Positions 20,674 through 33,725 of a stretch of DNA of 64,000 nt are shown piece after piece. The stretch is from NCBI GenBank assembly GCA_025331565.1, contig JAFREQ010000096.1:806001-870000 (forward strand), written 5' to 3'. A program made the translations under genes and the position numbers. Positions within the stretch are counted from its first letter, which is position 1. Each line of letters starts with the position of its first letter. Source of the DNA: Holacanthus passer (taxonomy: Eukaryota; Chordata; Actinopteri; Pomacanthidae). The notes below the pieces were generated by a model that saw nothing but the letters and a program-made list of their open reading frames with translations, was not told the DNA's origin and did no database searches.

Positions 20674-22651
20674 GCAAATCACGACATCTGGGAAATTAAT
20701 TATCCTTTCTAAATCTGTGATCACATTATTCATTTAGTGCACGGCTTTGTGGAATAAAGAGGTGGCTCTTTTTTTTTTTTACCCACATACTTCCACCTTC
20801 TCTTGTATTTTTCAAACAGTGTTGAGCTTTAATGTTGATGATCATCATATGAAGACAGTAATAGATGCCACTATTTTTAACATATGTCAGTCTGACTCCA
20901 GGTTTGCCTCCCAAACCCCATCCCCTCCTCCCTCTTCTCCTCCCTCCCTCCCTCCCTACATGTGTCATTTTACTGCTCTTTACTCAGCAGGCAGCAGCAG
21001 TCTGCCCTCATCACTCCTTGTCTTTATATCTCCTCGCCTGTTCTGCTGGTGTTTTTGTTACGAACGGGAAACGTTGGGGGAAAAAATTCATATTCTCTCA
21101 GGCTGGATTCACTCGTTTTCACCAATGGATGGAGTTTATTCCCCAGCAAGCACAGTGACCTCTTAAAAAGTGAGTGAGCATTTGCTGAGAAAAGTTCCTA
21201 TTGTGCATGTTTGTCATATCAGAGTGGACCAAACTGAACAGACTGTGATAAAATGTCCTGATAAAACAGTTCATATGATGCAAATATTCACACACTAGGA
21301 GCCAAAAAGATTTTAGTGTCAAGTTTATGGTTTAGACTCATAGTTCAGTTTATGACAACGTGGGACTAATGTCATAAACTGAAGACAGACATGTTTGTCA
21401 GTAAATGCTTTAATAACAGTTCATGTTCAGACGTAAACTGCTTGGTTTTATTACAGTAACTTAAATGCAACTCAGTCTAAAAGCTGTATAACTTGAAGCA
21501 AATGTGACCATAAAAACATGTCATTATTTGCCAGCAACAGATAATCACAGCATTACAGCAAAAACAGTCAACACTTTTAATGAGATATGATTGAAATGAT
21601 TTTTTTTTAAATGCAGATAATAATCATAAAAATGTTGCATTATAATATTTTGATGCACTTACACTTAACTACATATGGTCATTTCATGATTTGAAGATGC
21701 TTGAATTGATTTTTTTATTTGATCAAATTTTATTCTAAAATACAAATTGTTTTTTTTTAACATAACTGAAATTTAGTTTCTCCAGCCTTTATGAAGTGAC
21801 CCTTTCTTCCTTTCACAGTCCTTCACATTGCAGCTCTCACAGTTTCTTGTTCTGCTTTAATTCCAATATTTTTATGTGGCTTTCAAAAAACTATTACTTA
21901 TTTCCTTGCTCAATGGAGGTTTCATTTGTGACTCCTGAACAATCTGTCACCTCCTTTCTCTTCACACAGTCCTTGGATTGGCACTAGGGGTCACCAATAA
22001 TTTGAAAAAGAAAATCAAATTAACTTTCAAATTTTGCAACGGAAATTTCAATGTCTGTCATGTTCAGCCGGCTCAATGTTCACAGATGATGAGTACTGAA
22101 GTTTAACGTTCATGTTCAGGATAATGGAAAATGTTTAGCGCTTTAGGATGTGGCAAATATTAAAATAAAAACTTATTCATTTCCTTAAAAAAAACATTTA
22201 TATTTTTAGAATCAATTTAAATCTGTTATCATAGTGAATATGCTTTTGACTCAGTGGCATTTGCTGCTTTTGGGCAGGTTTCTGTGACGTTGTCTTGAAC
22301 ATACAAAGGTATTTTAAAGCCATACAACAGCTATTAAAACTTAAAGACTCTCCTTATTGACTGTGAGAGGAGAAGAAAGTGTCACTAATTTCTTCTGTAA
22401 CTGGTTTGAGTAGGTCTGTTCCAGCGTGCACAGAGAGGACGGCAGGTTGTGAAAGTCTTTACTTTTAAAATGTTTTCATGTATCTGCTGTAATCAAGTTG
22501 CAAGGTTGAAAAAAAGGAGACAAACATCAATTATTTTGATATCCTTTTGTTTAACTGACCCTTTTCACACACATATTACTTGTTAGTCAGAGGGTTTGAT
22601 TTAGTGCCATTGAGCCTCAACAATAGGAGACGGTTTCACCACTGCTGTTTT

Positions 22652-22940
22652 GATGGTTTCAGCTGTACTTGTATAAACTGTTGGAAGCTTTAATTTATAA
22701 CAAACATCATATCTTATAATCTGTATATGAGTTCTGTATGTACAAATCTGAACTGTAAAGTAACTAAAGCTGTCAGATAAATGTAGGGAAGCAGCAAGTA
22801 CAAGATTTCCCTCTGAGATGTGGTGGAGCAGAAGTAGAACGTCGTATGAAAAGAAACCACTCAAGTTAAATACAAGAACCTGAAAATTTGTGCTTAGGTA
22901 CAGTAATTGAGTAAAAGTACTTAGTTACATCCCACCACTG
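22652..22940 (+). mobile_element. Teleost interspersed repeat, copy 1 (ends ttacatcccaccactg)
   Basis: Contains gtaactaaagctgtcagata, tttccctctgagatgtggtg and agtaattgagtaaaagtact, and ends agttacatcccaccactg. This is a very common percomorph repeat. It is directly repeated at 23709-23936, about 1.06 kb away. Confidence 0.7.
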
Positions 22941-23445
22941 ACTGTAAGTGAATAACTGATCATTTCACTCAGACCTCGCTCACTGTTCTGTCATCAACAC
23001 TGAGGAAACACTGTTGTCTCTCACATGAAGGAGCAGATATATTTTGATTTCCTGATTTAATGTAAAAACTAGAATTTGTTTTTACCAAATGTGACTCAGC
23101 TCTGTTTTCTTATCTTAAAATATTTTAACCCTGAATAACTGTAACGTTAGTTGTGATGATTGTCACTTGACACAGAAAGATTGGTTGTCAAAAATAGAGC
23201 AGTCTCTCTCTGTAGTGTTTCCTATGATGAACCATGAGAATACATTGATATCTATCTCTGCTGCATTCACTGTAGTGACAGACATGATCTCACCACTGTC
23301 ATCAACAGGAGGAGACTGTGATCACTGGCATGTATTGTCAACAGTGCTTCATTTGACACACCTGAATCAAACAGAGCCGTTATTAGACTGATTTTATCAG
23401 CTGCAGCTGTTTGTCCTGCTGCAACACTTCAGCTGAAAAAAGCTG

Positions 23446-23936
23446 TAAAAATACTGCGCTACAAGTAAACGCCTGAATTGAAAATGTTACTTGAGTAAAA
23501 GTATGCGAGTGTAATCACAAAAATTGAATTTAGGTATTAAAAGTAAAATCTAAATTCTGAAAAATAGTGAGAAGTTCACAATTAACCCAGAATGCAAAGT
23601 GACGCCTTCACAATGTTTGTTTTGTCCAACCAAAGGTTCAAACCATAAAATTATTTTAAAAAATATATTAAAACTATTAAAATAATAAATAATAAAGTCA
23701 ATGGACTAATGGTTTCAGCTGTACGTGTATAAACTGTTGGAAGCTTTAATTTATAACAAAAGATATATCTTATAAGCTCTTTATGTGTTTTGTGTGTAAA
23801 AATCTGACTTTGTAAAGTAACTAAAGCTGTCAGATAAAACAGCCAAGTCCAAGATTTCCCTCAGAGATGTGGTGGAAGAAACCAATCAAGTAAACAACCT
23901 AAAAATTTACTTAAGTACAGTACTTGAGTAAAGTAG
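23446..23936 (+). mobile_element. Teleost interspersed repeat, copy 2, longer
   Basis: The right part (23709-23936) matches copy 1: ggtttcagctgtacgtgtat, gtaactaaagctgtcagata, gagatgtggtgg, agtacagtacttgagtaaag. The left part carries aaaatgttacttgagtaaaa and gtattaaaagtaaaat, which belong to the 5' portion of the same consensus. The middle is interrupted by AT-rich sequence. Confidence 0.6.
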
Positions 23937-24198
23937 AAGTTTTCTTGTAAACAAACAAGTCACATTTAGATTCACTGTTACTCAGCAAAACACAATCCTT
24001 TTCATTCATCTAACGAATGTGATGTTTGCATTTCCGTTTTCATAAAACACTTGCAAAGCCTATTTTTTCTTTAACATTTAAAACCTGCATTTGTTAAATA
24101 GCAGTTTTCTGCTTTCATGCCTCTGCTCCTGTGTCGCTGCATATCTTGGAGTGTCACCACCACCAGGGGAATAGCATGAAACCATTGTCAAGTGTGTA

Positions 24199-24203
<5 letters not shown>

Positions 24204-24236
<33 letters not shown>
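24204..24236. repeat. (GT)n microsatellite
   Basis: A GT run in intergenic DNA. Confidence 0.95.
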
Positions 24237-24237
<1 letters not shown>

Positions 24238-25028
24238 ATGAGACAAACAGAACTGACTCCCAGAGATTTTACCTCTTCTTGTCAGTCCACATACTTGTTT
24301 GATGTCCTTGAATTTACTCAAGGACTCCTGGAAAACCTCTCAGAGTCATTTGGATCATGACCACCAGACCTCAAACATTTCTACTGAACTCTACTATAGT
24401 AAAAGTCCCAAAGCCTCTAAACATGAACCTGCCTAAATGAATCACCGACAATATTTTGCAGCCTGTGGAGGTTTTGTGTGTCTCTACCGAGGCTACCGAG
24501 TGTGTGACTGTACATTTGGCCTCCATGTGTGCTAGTAAAGCGAACGGGGTGTGTGTTGGGAGTGTGTGGTCTCTTGGCTGTGCACCCTCTGAATGTGACG
24601 CTTGAAGTGGTTTTATGTGTGTGAATGAGTGAGTGAAAGACACTTTTGATACACTGGGGCCCAACCTCCCCCTCCCCCCTTTTTTTACTATATTAATAGT
24701 ATGAGAGTATTTATAAAAGCCCAGTAAATTCAAATTTCCTGTTACCGTTTGACATGAATATAAACACGAAGCGAGTCACAATTTTTCATTTTGATTTATA
24801 AAACTCAAATTACAACATAAGCAAATGCATATGTCTTTTAGAAAATAAATTAATTCACTCAATTCAACCTAACTGACTCCGGCACATTGGGTTTAAAGTG
24901 AAACAACAATATGAAGTCAAAGTGCTGACTTTTATCTCAAATTCGTTGTTGAGGTTGTTTCATTAGACGAATAGTGCAATTTTAGGGGACCAAGTGTTAT
25001 AGGGGTCATATTGTGTGTCAAGAGGGTG

Positions 25029-25192
25029 TACTTAGACATTTTGACATGTCACAGTAAGAAAAACACAGGTGTAAATAGTAAAATTATAATAGCTCCGTTC
25101 CATTTAGCTGCATCAGTTTCAGGGTCCCTGGTAAGAACAGTGCCATATTCAGGTTATTAATGTAAGAGTCAAAAATGTTGACTGTGAAAAAG
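25029..25192 (+). mobile_element. MITE-like element, copy of the 54717-54967 family
   Basis: The left end has agacattttgacatgtcaca followed by gtaagaaaaacacaggtgta; the right end has gtcaaaaatgttgactgtga. Both match the ends of the better-preserved copy at 54717-54967. The outer ITR bases are eroded. Confidence 0.65.
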
Positions 25193-26194
25193 ATCTATCA
25201 TGTAAGAAGTCTTCAACCTGCTGACATCAGCAGTGACTTGTTGCTTGGGATTTTTGCCTTCAGTCTGATCTTTGAGGTCATGTGATTGTCTCGACTAGTC
25301 GAGATCATTCCACTGTTTGACCCTAAAAACTGGTGTCTACATCTTTAGCATCACCACCATCAATATGAAAGTAGAAAACACCTTTAAATCTCAAAGTGAG
25401 AGATTCCACCTCAAGTCCAATGTGCTGCAATAAATACTCAGAGTCCCACAAACTGAGGACACACCATGTTGTTCTGTCACTGATTCCACTGTCTGTATGT
25501 GCACATTGCTCTTTTTTCAAACGCCGCAAACATTTTCCCCCTCTACATTTAATGTCTTGTTAAATGATTAAATATTGCTCTGGTTGGAGGAGAAAATATG
25601 AAGGAGTGAAGGGGGCTGATTATAATCAAGATAGAGAGATTTAATTTTTGAAAGTGAATACGCAATCTAACTCTTCTACACTTTGGTTTTTCTGGTGATG
25701 CTCCTCACATTCCTGTCTGAAATAGACTGGACCTGTCTCGTGCTGATATTGTTATGGACAGCGTTTCATTGGCATTGCGTCCTCGTTTGGTGTGCGTTGA
25801 TTTGACAAAATGACTTCGACGGAAATAAAGCCTTTATTTATTTCCCTCCCGGGAGTGAAATTGAGTCCCACCAGTGGAAACAGATTAGCTGGGAAATTTC
25901 AGCTGTTTTTTTTGGTTTTGGAGAATGCTAAGTAATCATTAAATATGTTCTATTTTAAAAGATTGATGGGGAAATTAGCAAAGGCGGCGTGGGAGGGACA
26001 GCTCCCCCCAGATGGACAGAGTTCAGCAGCATGATCGAAATGTTGGCCTTTAGTCATATAACTGCATTTAAATCGTATTTAGTTGAAATCACCCATTTTT
26101 TAAGGGATTTTTTTTTTTAAAGTTTGGATTAAGGATTTTTAATCATCACAGAATTTGATTTGATTGTATTTGCACCAAACTGATCGCAGCTTCT

Positions 26195-26520
26195 TCTCAA
26201 ACTCCACTATCCGCGTCAATGTTTTGCTGATGTTCAGGAGTAGGTTGTTGTCCTGACACCAGAAGGTCAGGTTCCTTCAGGTTGGCCTTTTCGTTGTTAT
26301 TTGTGATTGGGCCCACCATACCTGTGTCGTCAACAAAACTTGATGATGGTGTTGAAGTTGAAAGTGGCCACACGCTACAAGGACTACAGCAGAGGGCTCA
26401 AAACGCAGCCCTGTGGTGCTCCAGTGGAAGACACCCTCACTGTCTTGGGTCTGCCCGTCAGGAAGTGAAGGGTCCACATGCACAGTGAGGTGTTTAATCC
26501 CAGGTCCTTGAACAAACCAG
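26195..26520 (-). mobile_element. LINE reverse-transcriptase relic, antisense
   Basis: Read on the - strand the block encodes an RT palm remnant: a G-x-x-P-Q-G-C-V-like region (from gaacgcagccctgtggtgct on +) and the catalytic [FY]xDD motif as F-V-D-D-T. A one-base insertion just before it (caacaaaactt) breaks the frame. The order matches a common fish LINE. No open frame of useful length remains. Confidence 0.6.
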
Positions 26521-28750
26521 GCTGAACCTAAGTGAATTTCAGCTGGAACATTACTGGTGTAGCACAGTGAACCATTCCAGTGTTGGCATTAGCTTTCTAA
26601 ATGGACATGGATCAACAGTGACTTTTTCAGGGGCCTGAGACTCATGGCAGAGGTTCCTGTTTAACCTTTCCAGGGCCACAGTTACAGTGTTTCAGGTGTG
26701 AAGTACAACGTTCTTGGTGCGAGGAAACCTTGCTTCCTTCATCTTTATATGTTGTTTATCTGACTGTTGGTGTGTTTGGGAAGGAGGCGAAAGAGGAAGC
26801 GATTGGGTCTGGGGTTCCACAGACTGACAAGCCAATCATCAACAAGGAGCATATGCAGCTAGACTAGACTTTGCACAGCTCTCTCTGGTGCCACAAAAGT
26901 TTTTGTCTGACATATGGAGCAATAATCCTCAAGACCTCTAAGCAAATTTGGTGGAGTTTCCCTTTAATGGGACGGTAATTGAAGGACTTTCTCCATATTT
27001 GATGCTTATTTAATTCTAATTTCTTTTAAGAAATCACTGAGTCTGGAGGTGGATTCTGAAATAAATTTATTTCAGTCATAAGTCAAAGCCAAATGCAGTA
27101 AAGAGAGACAGATTGCAGTGGGTGGTCTCTCTGTCTCTCTCGAGCAAAGTGGGGGAGGGCCTTGTTGTTCCCCATAGTGTGTGATTTTTATTTATTTTTT
27201 CGTGTTTGTCTTGGATGGACTCTTTAACAGCAGCTATTAATTTTGCATGTGCATTTTATTATAATCATGTGTCGCTGTTGTGTTCGGCCTCATGTGTCGC
27301 TGCCGGCTTTACGGTCATACCAGAGGAAACCACAGAGTGTGAGGGAAAACACGAAGCCAGAGAGCAGACAGCTTTCATAAATGTATTGTGAGGAGTTTAT
27401 TTAGTCATAGAAGATGCAGATTCTGGATAGATGTTGATATATGTTTTTGAAATTTGCTGGTGCACATAATGCTCTTCTCTTGTTCATTATTCAAAATGTG
27501 TTAATATCATTTATGTTGCATGGACCAAATCTGACAGATCAGAAGAACAAACAAACGTACATAAATACAGACAGACAGAGATGACTTGCTTTATAGTTAT
27601 GCAGTAGTCGACCACATGGAAACCTGAGATGAAAACATTTAACCCACCCACTTATAAAATGTTTTAATGCCTGTACTTCGGGCTTATGAGTCTCAGCAGA
27701 TTAGAGTATATGAATAGTTTGTGTAAGATGAGAAACTCTATTCATTTATAAGTTTAAGAACCTATAAATTCACACCCTCTTGATGTCAAGTTTGTTCCTG
27801 CTTTGTGTCTTATGATGTTGTGACCTGTCAAGTAATCTTATGCAACGATATCATCTTTTAGAGATGAGAAGAGTTAGATGAGAATTGATGACAATCGCTA
27901 ACTTTCATATTCTGTGCCAGAATTATGAAGCAACAGTCAGGAGGTTCTTATCTTGGCTTGACCTGAAAACTGGAAACAAGGGGAAACAGCAAGCTTGGCT
28001 CTGGGCAGAGGTGACAAAACCAACCCACCAGAAACTCCAAAGTTAATTAATTAGATTAAAAAACACACTGATTTATTTGAACATATGTGTAAAAATGACA
28101 AGTTGTGGTTTTACATGTTGGACTCAGTTCTGTCCGGCTGTGTCATGTCATGTAGTGTCATGGATATGATGTCCTTTCTGGTCTGTTCAGTCATGTCCTT
28201 CAACATTATATCGTCACAGTGCCACGTCCTTCTTTGTCATACTGTATCTCGTCATATCCTGTCAGGTAGTCTCACGTCAGCCTATACAAAAAAAATATAT
28301 ATGAAGTCATGGCTTAAATCATATCCATTGTTCTTCAAGATAGTTTACTCACCTTATGTGATGGTGGCAGCTCAATAACAGGGAGGTCATACTAAGACCA
28401 CAGGTTCCCCATATAGATGAGTGCATATATTAAAGCACCTTGCCACATAAATTAATGAATGATGAATGATGATTTTTTTAAAGTACCATAATATCTTTGT
28501 TTACGTCCTCTAAAGTAAAGCCGTATTCTCTCTTCTCTGTATTCGTACCTGCAGTGTACAGAGCGGATCGTCTCTCTCTCCTCACACACCCTCACGTCTG
28601 TCATTATGACGTGTCGTTTACTCCTGTGCGTCTAAACAGAGGATAATCTACTCGCCCGTGTTTAGTCTGAGTCAACGCCACTTGTTGACCTGTGATTTGT
28701 CCCAGATGCCTCCGACGCTCTGTCTGTTGTGGTCGTCCCTGCTGCCTCTC

Positions 28751-28751
<1 letters not shown>

Positions 28752-28784
<33 letters not shown>
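28752..28784. repeat. (GT)n microsatellite
   Basis: A GT run about 250 bases upstream of the first coding exon of the SATB2-like gene. Confidence 0.95.
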
Positions 28785-28785
<1 letters not shown>

Positions 28786-29032
28786 CACTGTATTGGCTGG
28801 GGAGGAATTGAACAAAGCGCCAGTTGTTGATGAAACGGACCGTAATGGCTCTTCACTGTCAACACTGGGAAAGAATGAAAGATGATATGCTTGACATACA
28901 GTGTGTGGACGGACTGTGTGAGGAGCAGTTCTGCTGCAGGAGTCACTGACCTAGTAACTTCATACTCATATAAAAGTGGCTGTTTTCAGTGGCTTGATGT
29001 GACCTGGCTGTACTTCTTGTCTTTCCTCCCAG

Positions 29033-29254
29033 CTTCACACACTGTGCTGGGTGCTCCTCCTGGACTTGTCAGGGCGATGGAGCAGCGAGGGGGCGCAGGC
29101 GGGGGAACGGAGAGCCCCGGCCTTCGGGACAGCGTCAGCCCAGAGGAGAGAGGGGAGAGTCCTGCTTCCAGCAAGCTGAGCCGCCTGGAGGTCAACGGCA
29201 GCCCGGCGGCTCCGAGGAGCAGGCAGAACGGCACGCCGCTGAGGCCGCTCGGAG
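29033..29254 (+). CDS. satb2-like: SATB2-like exon 1 (coding from 29077)
   Basis: The acceptor tttcctcccag precedes 29033, so at least one noncoding exon lies upstream. Coding from ATG 29077: MEQRGGAGGGTESPGLRDSV and so on to PLGG; the donor is G|gtgggg, phase 1. The frame stays open further upstream (an ATG at 28882), but that ATG is on the intron side of the acceptor and is rejected as the start. Confidence 0.85.
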
Positions 29255-32200
29255 GTGGGGCCTCAGAGATACACGTGCTTACTTAAATGCAAGAGTTTAG
29301 TTGGACCGAAGCTGCTGACAGCAAGTCTTAGTTAATCGATAGTGCTTCCTGTTTCAACACAAACCATTAGCCTACATAATATAAGTACATGGATATAAAT
29401 TATTCATGAAAACACACGTGTTTGTAAAAGTAGGAATGTTAACCTGTAGCCCTCAAAATAATTCTCCTTTAACCACACAATATGATATTTGAATTTACAG
29501 TATAATGTCCTCTTCCTAATTTAGCACCACAACATACACACCACTACACACTTACATGAGTTTAGGTGCCATGAGTTGGTCTCCTAAAACCTCACACTAG
29601 TTCTTTAAGGTCTCCTCATAGACACATACCTTCATATAAAAACTATACATTCAGGTATAGGTCAAGTGGGTGAGAGGAGCCCGAACGCTTCGAGGTCTGG
29701 ATTAAATTAGATTAACATTCCCCAGATGTCTGTCCATACTGACACAGTACTGTTGCTTTATTCCTCTTATGTTTTTTTCCTTTTCACACCTTCTCCCAGA
29801 GGCCCTTGAATCTGCTCTGCATTTGTTTCTGTCCCGTTTCAAAAAATGTACCCATCACAGTTTCCCAGAGCAGAAGGTGAATCTGAGAAAATCTATACTT
29901 AACCTTAAGAGGGAAGAAGCAGAGAATATTTGTCTTGATTTGTGACTTTTTTTGACCTGTTATTAATTACTTGCAAATCTGTTCCTTTTGAAATGAAGTC
30001 CAATATTTGGCGGCATCCAGCATCTTAGTGAAACCGACAACACGACATTCGCATGCAAAGACTGGGTAGATGTGCAGAGGTGAGAAAGTTGGCAGGATTT
30101 TCTCTCTCAAACTCCATTTCAATTTTTGACACAACTACTTTGATCACTTTAATGCGAACAAGAGCAACAGCATGAATGACTTTGACGAACAGCTCTTGCC
30201 CCGTTTGAACAATCGGCACATCTCGCCCCTCTCTGCAATGGCAGGCTTTTCCCTCTGCCTTCAAGTTTCTGAACAGCTATAAACTCTGTTGCCTTCGAAC
30301 ATGGACACTTAATACTCACCAGTTTGTTAATTCACTCACATGCAGAAGAAGAAGATCATTTGCTCCTTGTTTAAGGCACCAAATTAAAGTCTGCCAAGGA
30401 CATGTGGATGATGTTGTTGTCTACTGTCTGCGGGTGGTGGGGCCACACACACACACACACACACGCACACACACACACACACTTTGGTATAGCAGCATGT
30501 ACGCTCTAAAATACCTAACACAGAACACACTCACGCACAGATGCCCATTATTCTCTCATGCAGTTGAAAACATCATCATGCATCATCACACAAACATTGT
30601 AACAGTACACACACACACACACACACACACTCACACACCCACACACAGATATTCAGCTGGGTTACCTCCCTCCACCCTTCCACCGAGCGGTCGGCTTATT
30701 GGCCAATTGCGTGCCTGATGCTGCTGCGGTTTGGCTCGGGCTGATCTGTCGCTGCCTCGTCAGGAGGAGGATTGATAGCTTGTTAATTAGCAGTTCCTGT
30801 GGGACAGAGCAGCGGACTGGATGGGTGTGAACGGTTCCAGGCTGCAAGGAGGAGCCCTCGGTCCTCGCCCAATAACGAGTCTAGACCAAAGCGCAGGACT
30901 CCAGTCTTGCTGCCGGAGCTGTGGCATGATGCTAAATGATATAGATATTACGACAAGCAGCACTTAAAGAGCTCTGGAAACAAGTCTTATTCTGTGGGTT
31001 TTAATATGCAGTGCAAACACAAGTACAGTTCAATCTCACACTGGCTTACATTCACACTGGCAGCTGCCCAGTTTAACCAGAGTGTTGCACTGTGAGGCCA
31101 TGAAGCAGCTATCATGCAGCGACACTTTCAATATGTTGCTGTCAGCCTTGGTTTCCGCTGGAAATCATTTTCTCGCAGATCTAATGCACGATTATGAAAC
31201 ATGAATGAGAAAAATAAGACTTAAAAATCCTCCTGAAAAGTTCCTCCCTGCAGGATTTGTGTACATTTTGACAACGTCGCCAAATTGAGACACCCTGTCT
31301 TTAATGTATCTAAAACTAAAAATGATTTTATTATTAAGTTATTATTATTCAGACGAGGTAAAACTGCCCAAAAACATGGATCTGGGAAACATTCAGCATC
31401 TTCCAGGCGCCACTGGTATGACCCCTTGTCCAGGCCTGACTACACATAGACACAAGAGGCTAGTGCCAATGTGTCTTCTCCCATAACTCTCTATAACCCT
31501 TTTCCCTACTAACACCGATTAACATCTGACTTTTTTCTTCAGTGGGAAATGGTACAATCTGCATTCATTCCAGAGTCTAATGGCTCTAGTATTTTTGGCT
31601 CCAGCTCCAGTGATGGAAACATGACACCCGGGTGGACACACTCATTTTCGCCCCTTTTCCGGCGTGATGCTATGTTGAAGTTCCAGACGTTGTTGCGTAA
31701 ACTGCCAAGAACATTATGTTGTTTTACAGTCAAACAACGTGCAACATTGAACTGTTCCCATGTTTTCTGATGCATTTGTGACGTCGAACGTGACACACAA
31801 CCTGCATTCATTTTGGTGTAAAAAATGCTATATGTTTGTCTGCCAGGTTTGATGATCCCAGTCTACTGCGTGGTGGAGCACGCGGACGTGGGCTTAGCGG
31901 GCGACTGCGAGGGGCACGGAGACCGCCACGCCGAGTTCGTGCTGGTCCGGAAGGACGTCCTCTTCACGCAGCTGGTGGAGACGGCACTGGTCGCTCTGGG
32001 ATATTCCCACAGTTCAGCTGTGCAGGCAAGTGGTAAGTAGAGTCTGGGTGTGTGTTCAAATCAATATGCTCATATTCAGGTTCTAACTTTCTCACTCGCA
32101 CTTGAAAATAGCAAATATAAATCATTGCTATAATCAGATGTTGTCGTCTTTAGAAAAGCGAAACAATCACAAGTTTAAATCATTTTTCATCTTCATCTGA

Positions 32201-33687
32201 GATTCTTTACTGATTTAAACTTTAAACAAGTGGACTGTCCCCAAAAAAGTCTAATTCTGTCCGTCACATGATAGAATTCATTGCTGCGATCACCACACCC
32301 AACATGATTGATCTGCAGGAAACCGTTCTCTTCAGTCCTGACATGATCCATCTTTTATTGTGTCTTTCCAGAAATTCCTACTTCTGGTTTCTGAGCTTTA
32401 AATACAGCTTCTCCCTCCACGACATCCCCACATTTCAGCCATACTAGCAAGAGAATGCACTGTACTTAAACTGACTGCACTGTAATTTCAGCCAGCGTTC
32501 AAGAAATTCTCCGTCCTATGACAACGAACGTCAGTCAAACTGTGCCCACAACTGACAATTCAAGTATGACAATTATATATATTTTCAAAATCAAAAAAGC
32601 TGGTAAACATGTTTTTTGTCTCCAAGAAGTGAAAGTTACAATTTGTCCAGAAATGAAAATCATTAACTTGAATCCAGAATAAATTCTTTCTCCTCTTCTT
32701 TTAATGCATCTGGTCTGCTCCATTAAGCAGATATTAAGGCTTCAAGAGAACTGTGTTTTAGGTTGTGTGGGCTTAATTGACAGCCAGGGTGGTTTCCACT
32801 TCCTGCTCAGCTCCACCCAGACGTCCTCCACTTGGATGATATTTGGATTTTCTGGCACCAGCATGAGGCTGAGCAGTGAACCAATCCAAAATTTCCTGCA
32901 GGTCATAGATAATGACAACTACAAATTACACACAAGTAATATTGTTGAGAAAAACAGCCTCTTTACGTCACATCTGGGAAACATAGGTATCTAAACTTTT
33001 CCATTATTCCACGCTAAAGTCTTTCTTACCACTTTGGTAATTGATGAGTAATTAATTATTTCCAGCAGCAGTTAAATAAAGCATAACTGGTTTCCAGATG
33101 GGTGGGGTTTGCCACATGGGTTAGACGACTGCTGAAGACCATCATAGGAAAGGTATTTACCAAGGAGGTATTTTAAAGATCGATCTGCCTGATTTCTCCA
33201 ACACTTATCTCCTGAGGTGATTCACTTCACCCACCTGACAGCAGGAACCGAGTCTGAATCTGTGCATCAGAACTTTCTCATCATTGTGAGATCAAAACAA
33301 GAATGCAGACAACGTTCAGCCAACCATGAAACAACAGCCTTCACACACACACACTCACACAGAACAGGGTAGTTTGACATTCCTGGTGTGTCCCGTAAAC
33401 ACAGGGCCCTCTAACCCGAACCTTAACCCCAAGTCTTCGCCCTAAAATTTAATGATTTACGTTATGGGGACTTGCATTTTGTCCCCATAAGGAAGGCGAG
33501 TAAACAGATTTATGGTCCCGCAACATGAGCAATACACGTCCACACACACACACACACCATGTGTATCACTATCCCCATGGGGACACTCCGTTGATATGAA
33601 GCATTACCTGGCCCCTAACCTAATTCTAACCCTCAAAAACCAGTCATGTGATAAAAAGTCCCCATTGGTCGGTCTGCAGTCAGGTTG

Positions 33688-33725
<38 letters not shown>

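Larger units (their letters stand above)
16269..29032. other. Intergenic region between the crystallin and SATB2-like genes
   Basis: About 12.8 kb with no gene that I can support. It holds CA/GT and CTC microsatellites, a T-rich/A-rich background, copies of several teleost interspersed repeats (about 17225, 18625, 22652, 23446-23936 and 25029) and a LINE reverse-transcriptase relic at about 26195-26520. Part of it may be the promoter or a noncoding 5' exon of the SATB gene, but nothing marks one clearly. Confidence 0.7.
29255..31846 (+). other. SATB2-like intron 1
   Basis: A 2.6-kb intron with two CA tracts (30444-30482 and 30606-30648) and a GC-richer block at about 30660-30910. No exon or other repeat is recognised. 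It ends in gtctgccag. Confidence 0.8.

Noticed and set aside
20747..21166. 139-codon open frame on + starting in a T-run
   Set aside because: Ser/Pro composition from a CCTCCCT repeat; no homology and no splice context.
28882..29076. In-frame upstream ATG (28882) extending the SATB2-like exon 1 frame
   Set aside because: It lies upstream of a good acceptor (tttcctcccag) ending at 29032. The extension has no SATB similarity, while ATG 29077 has a good context and starts a SATB2-like N-terminus.
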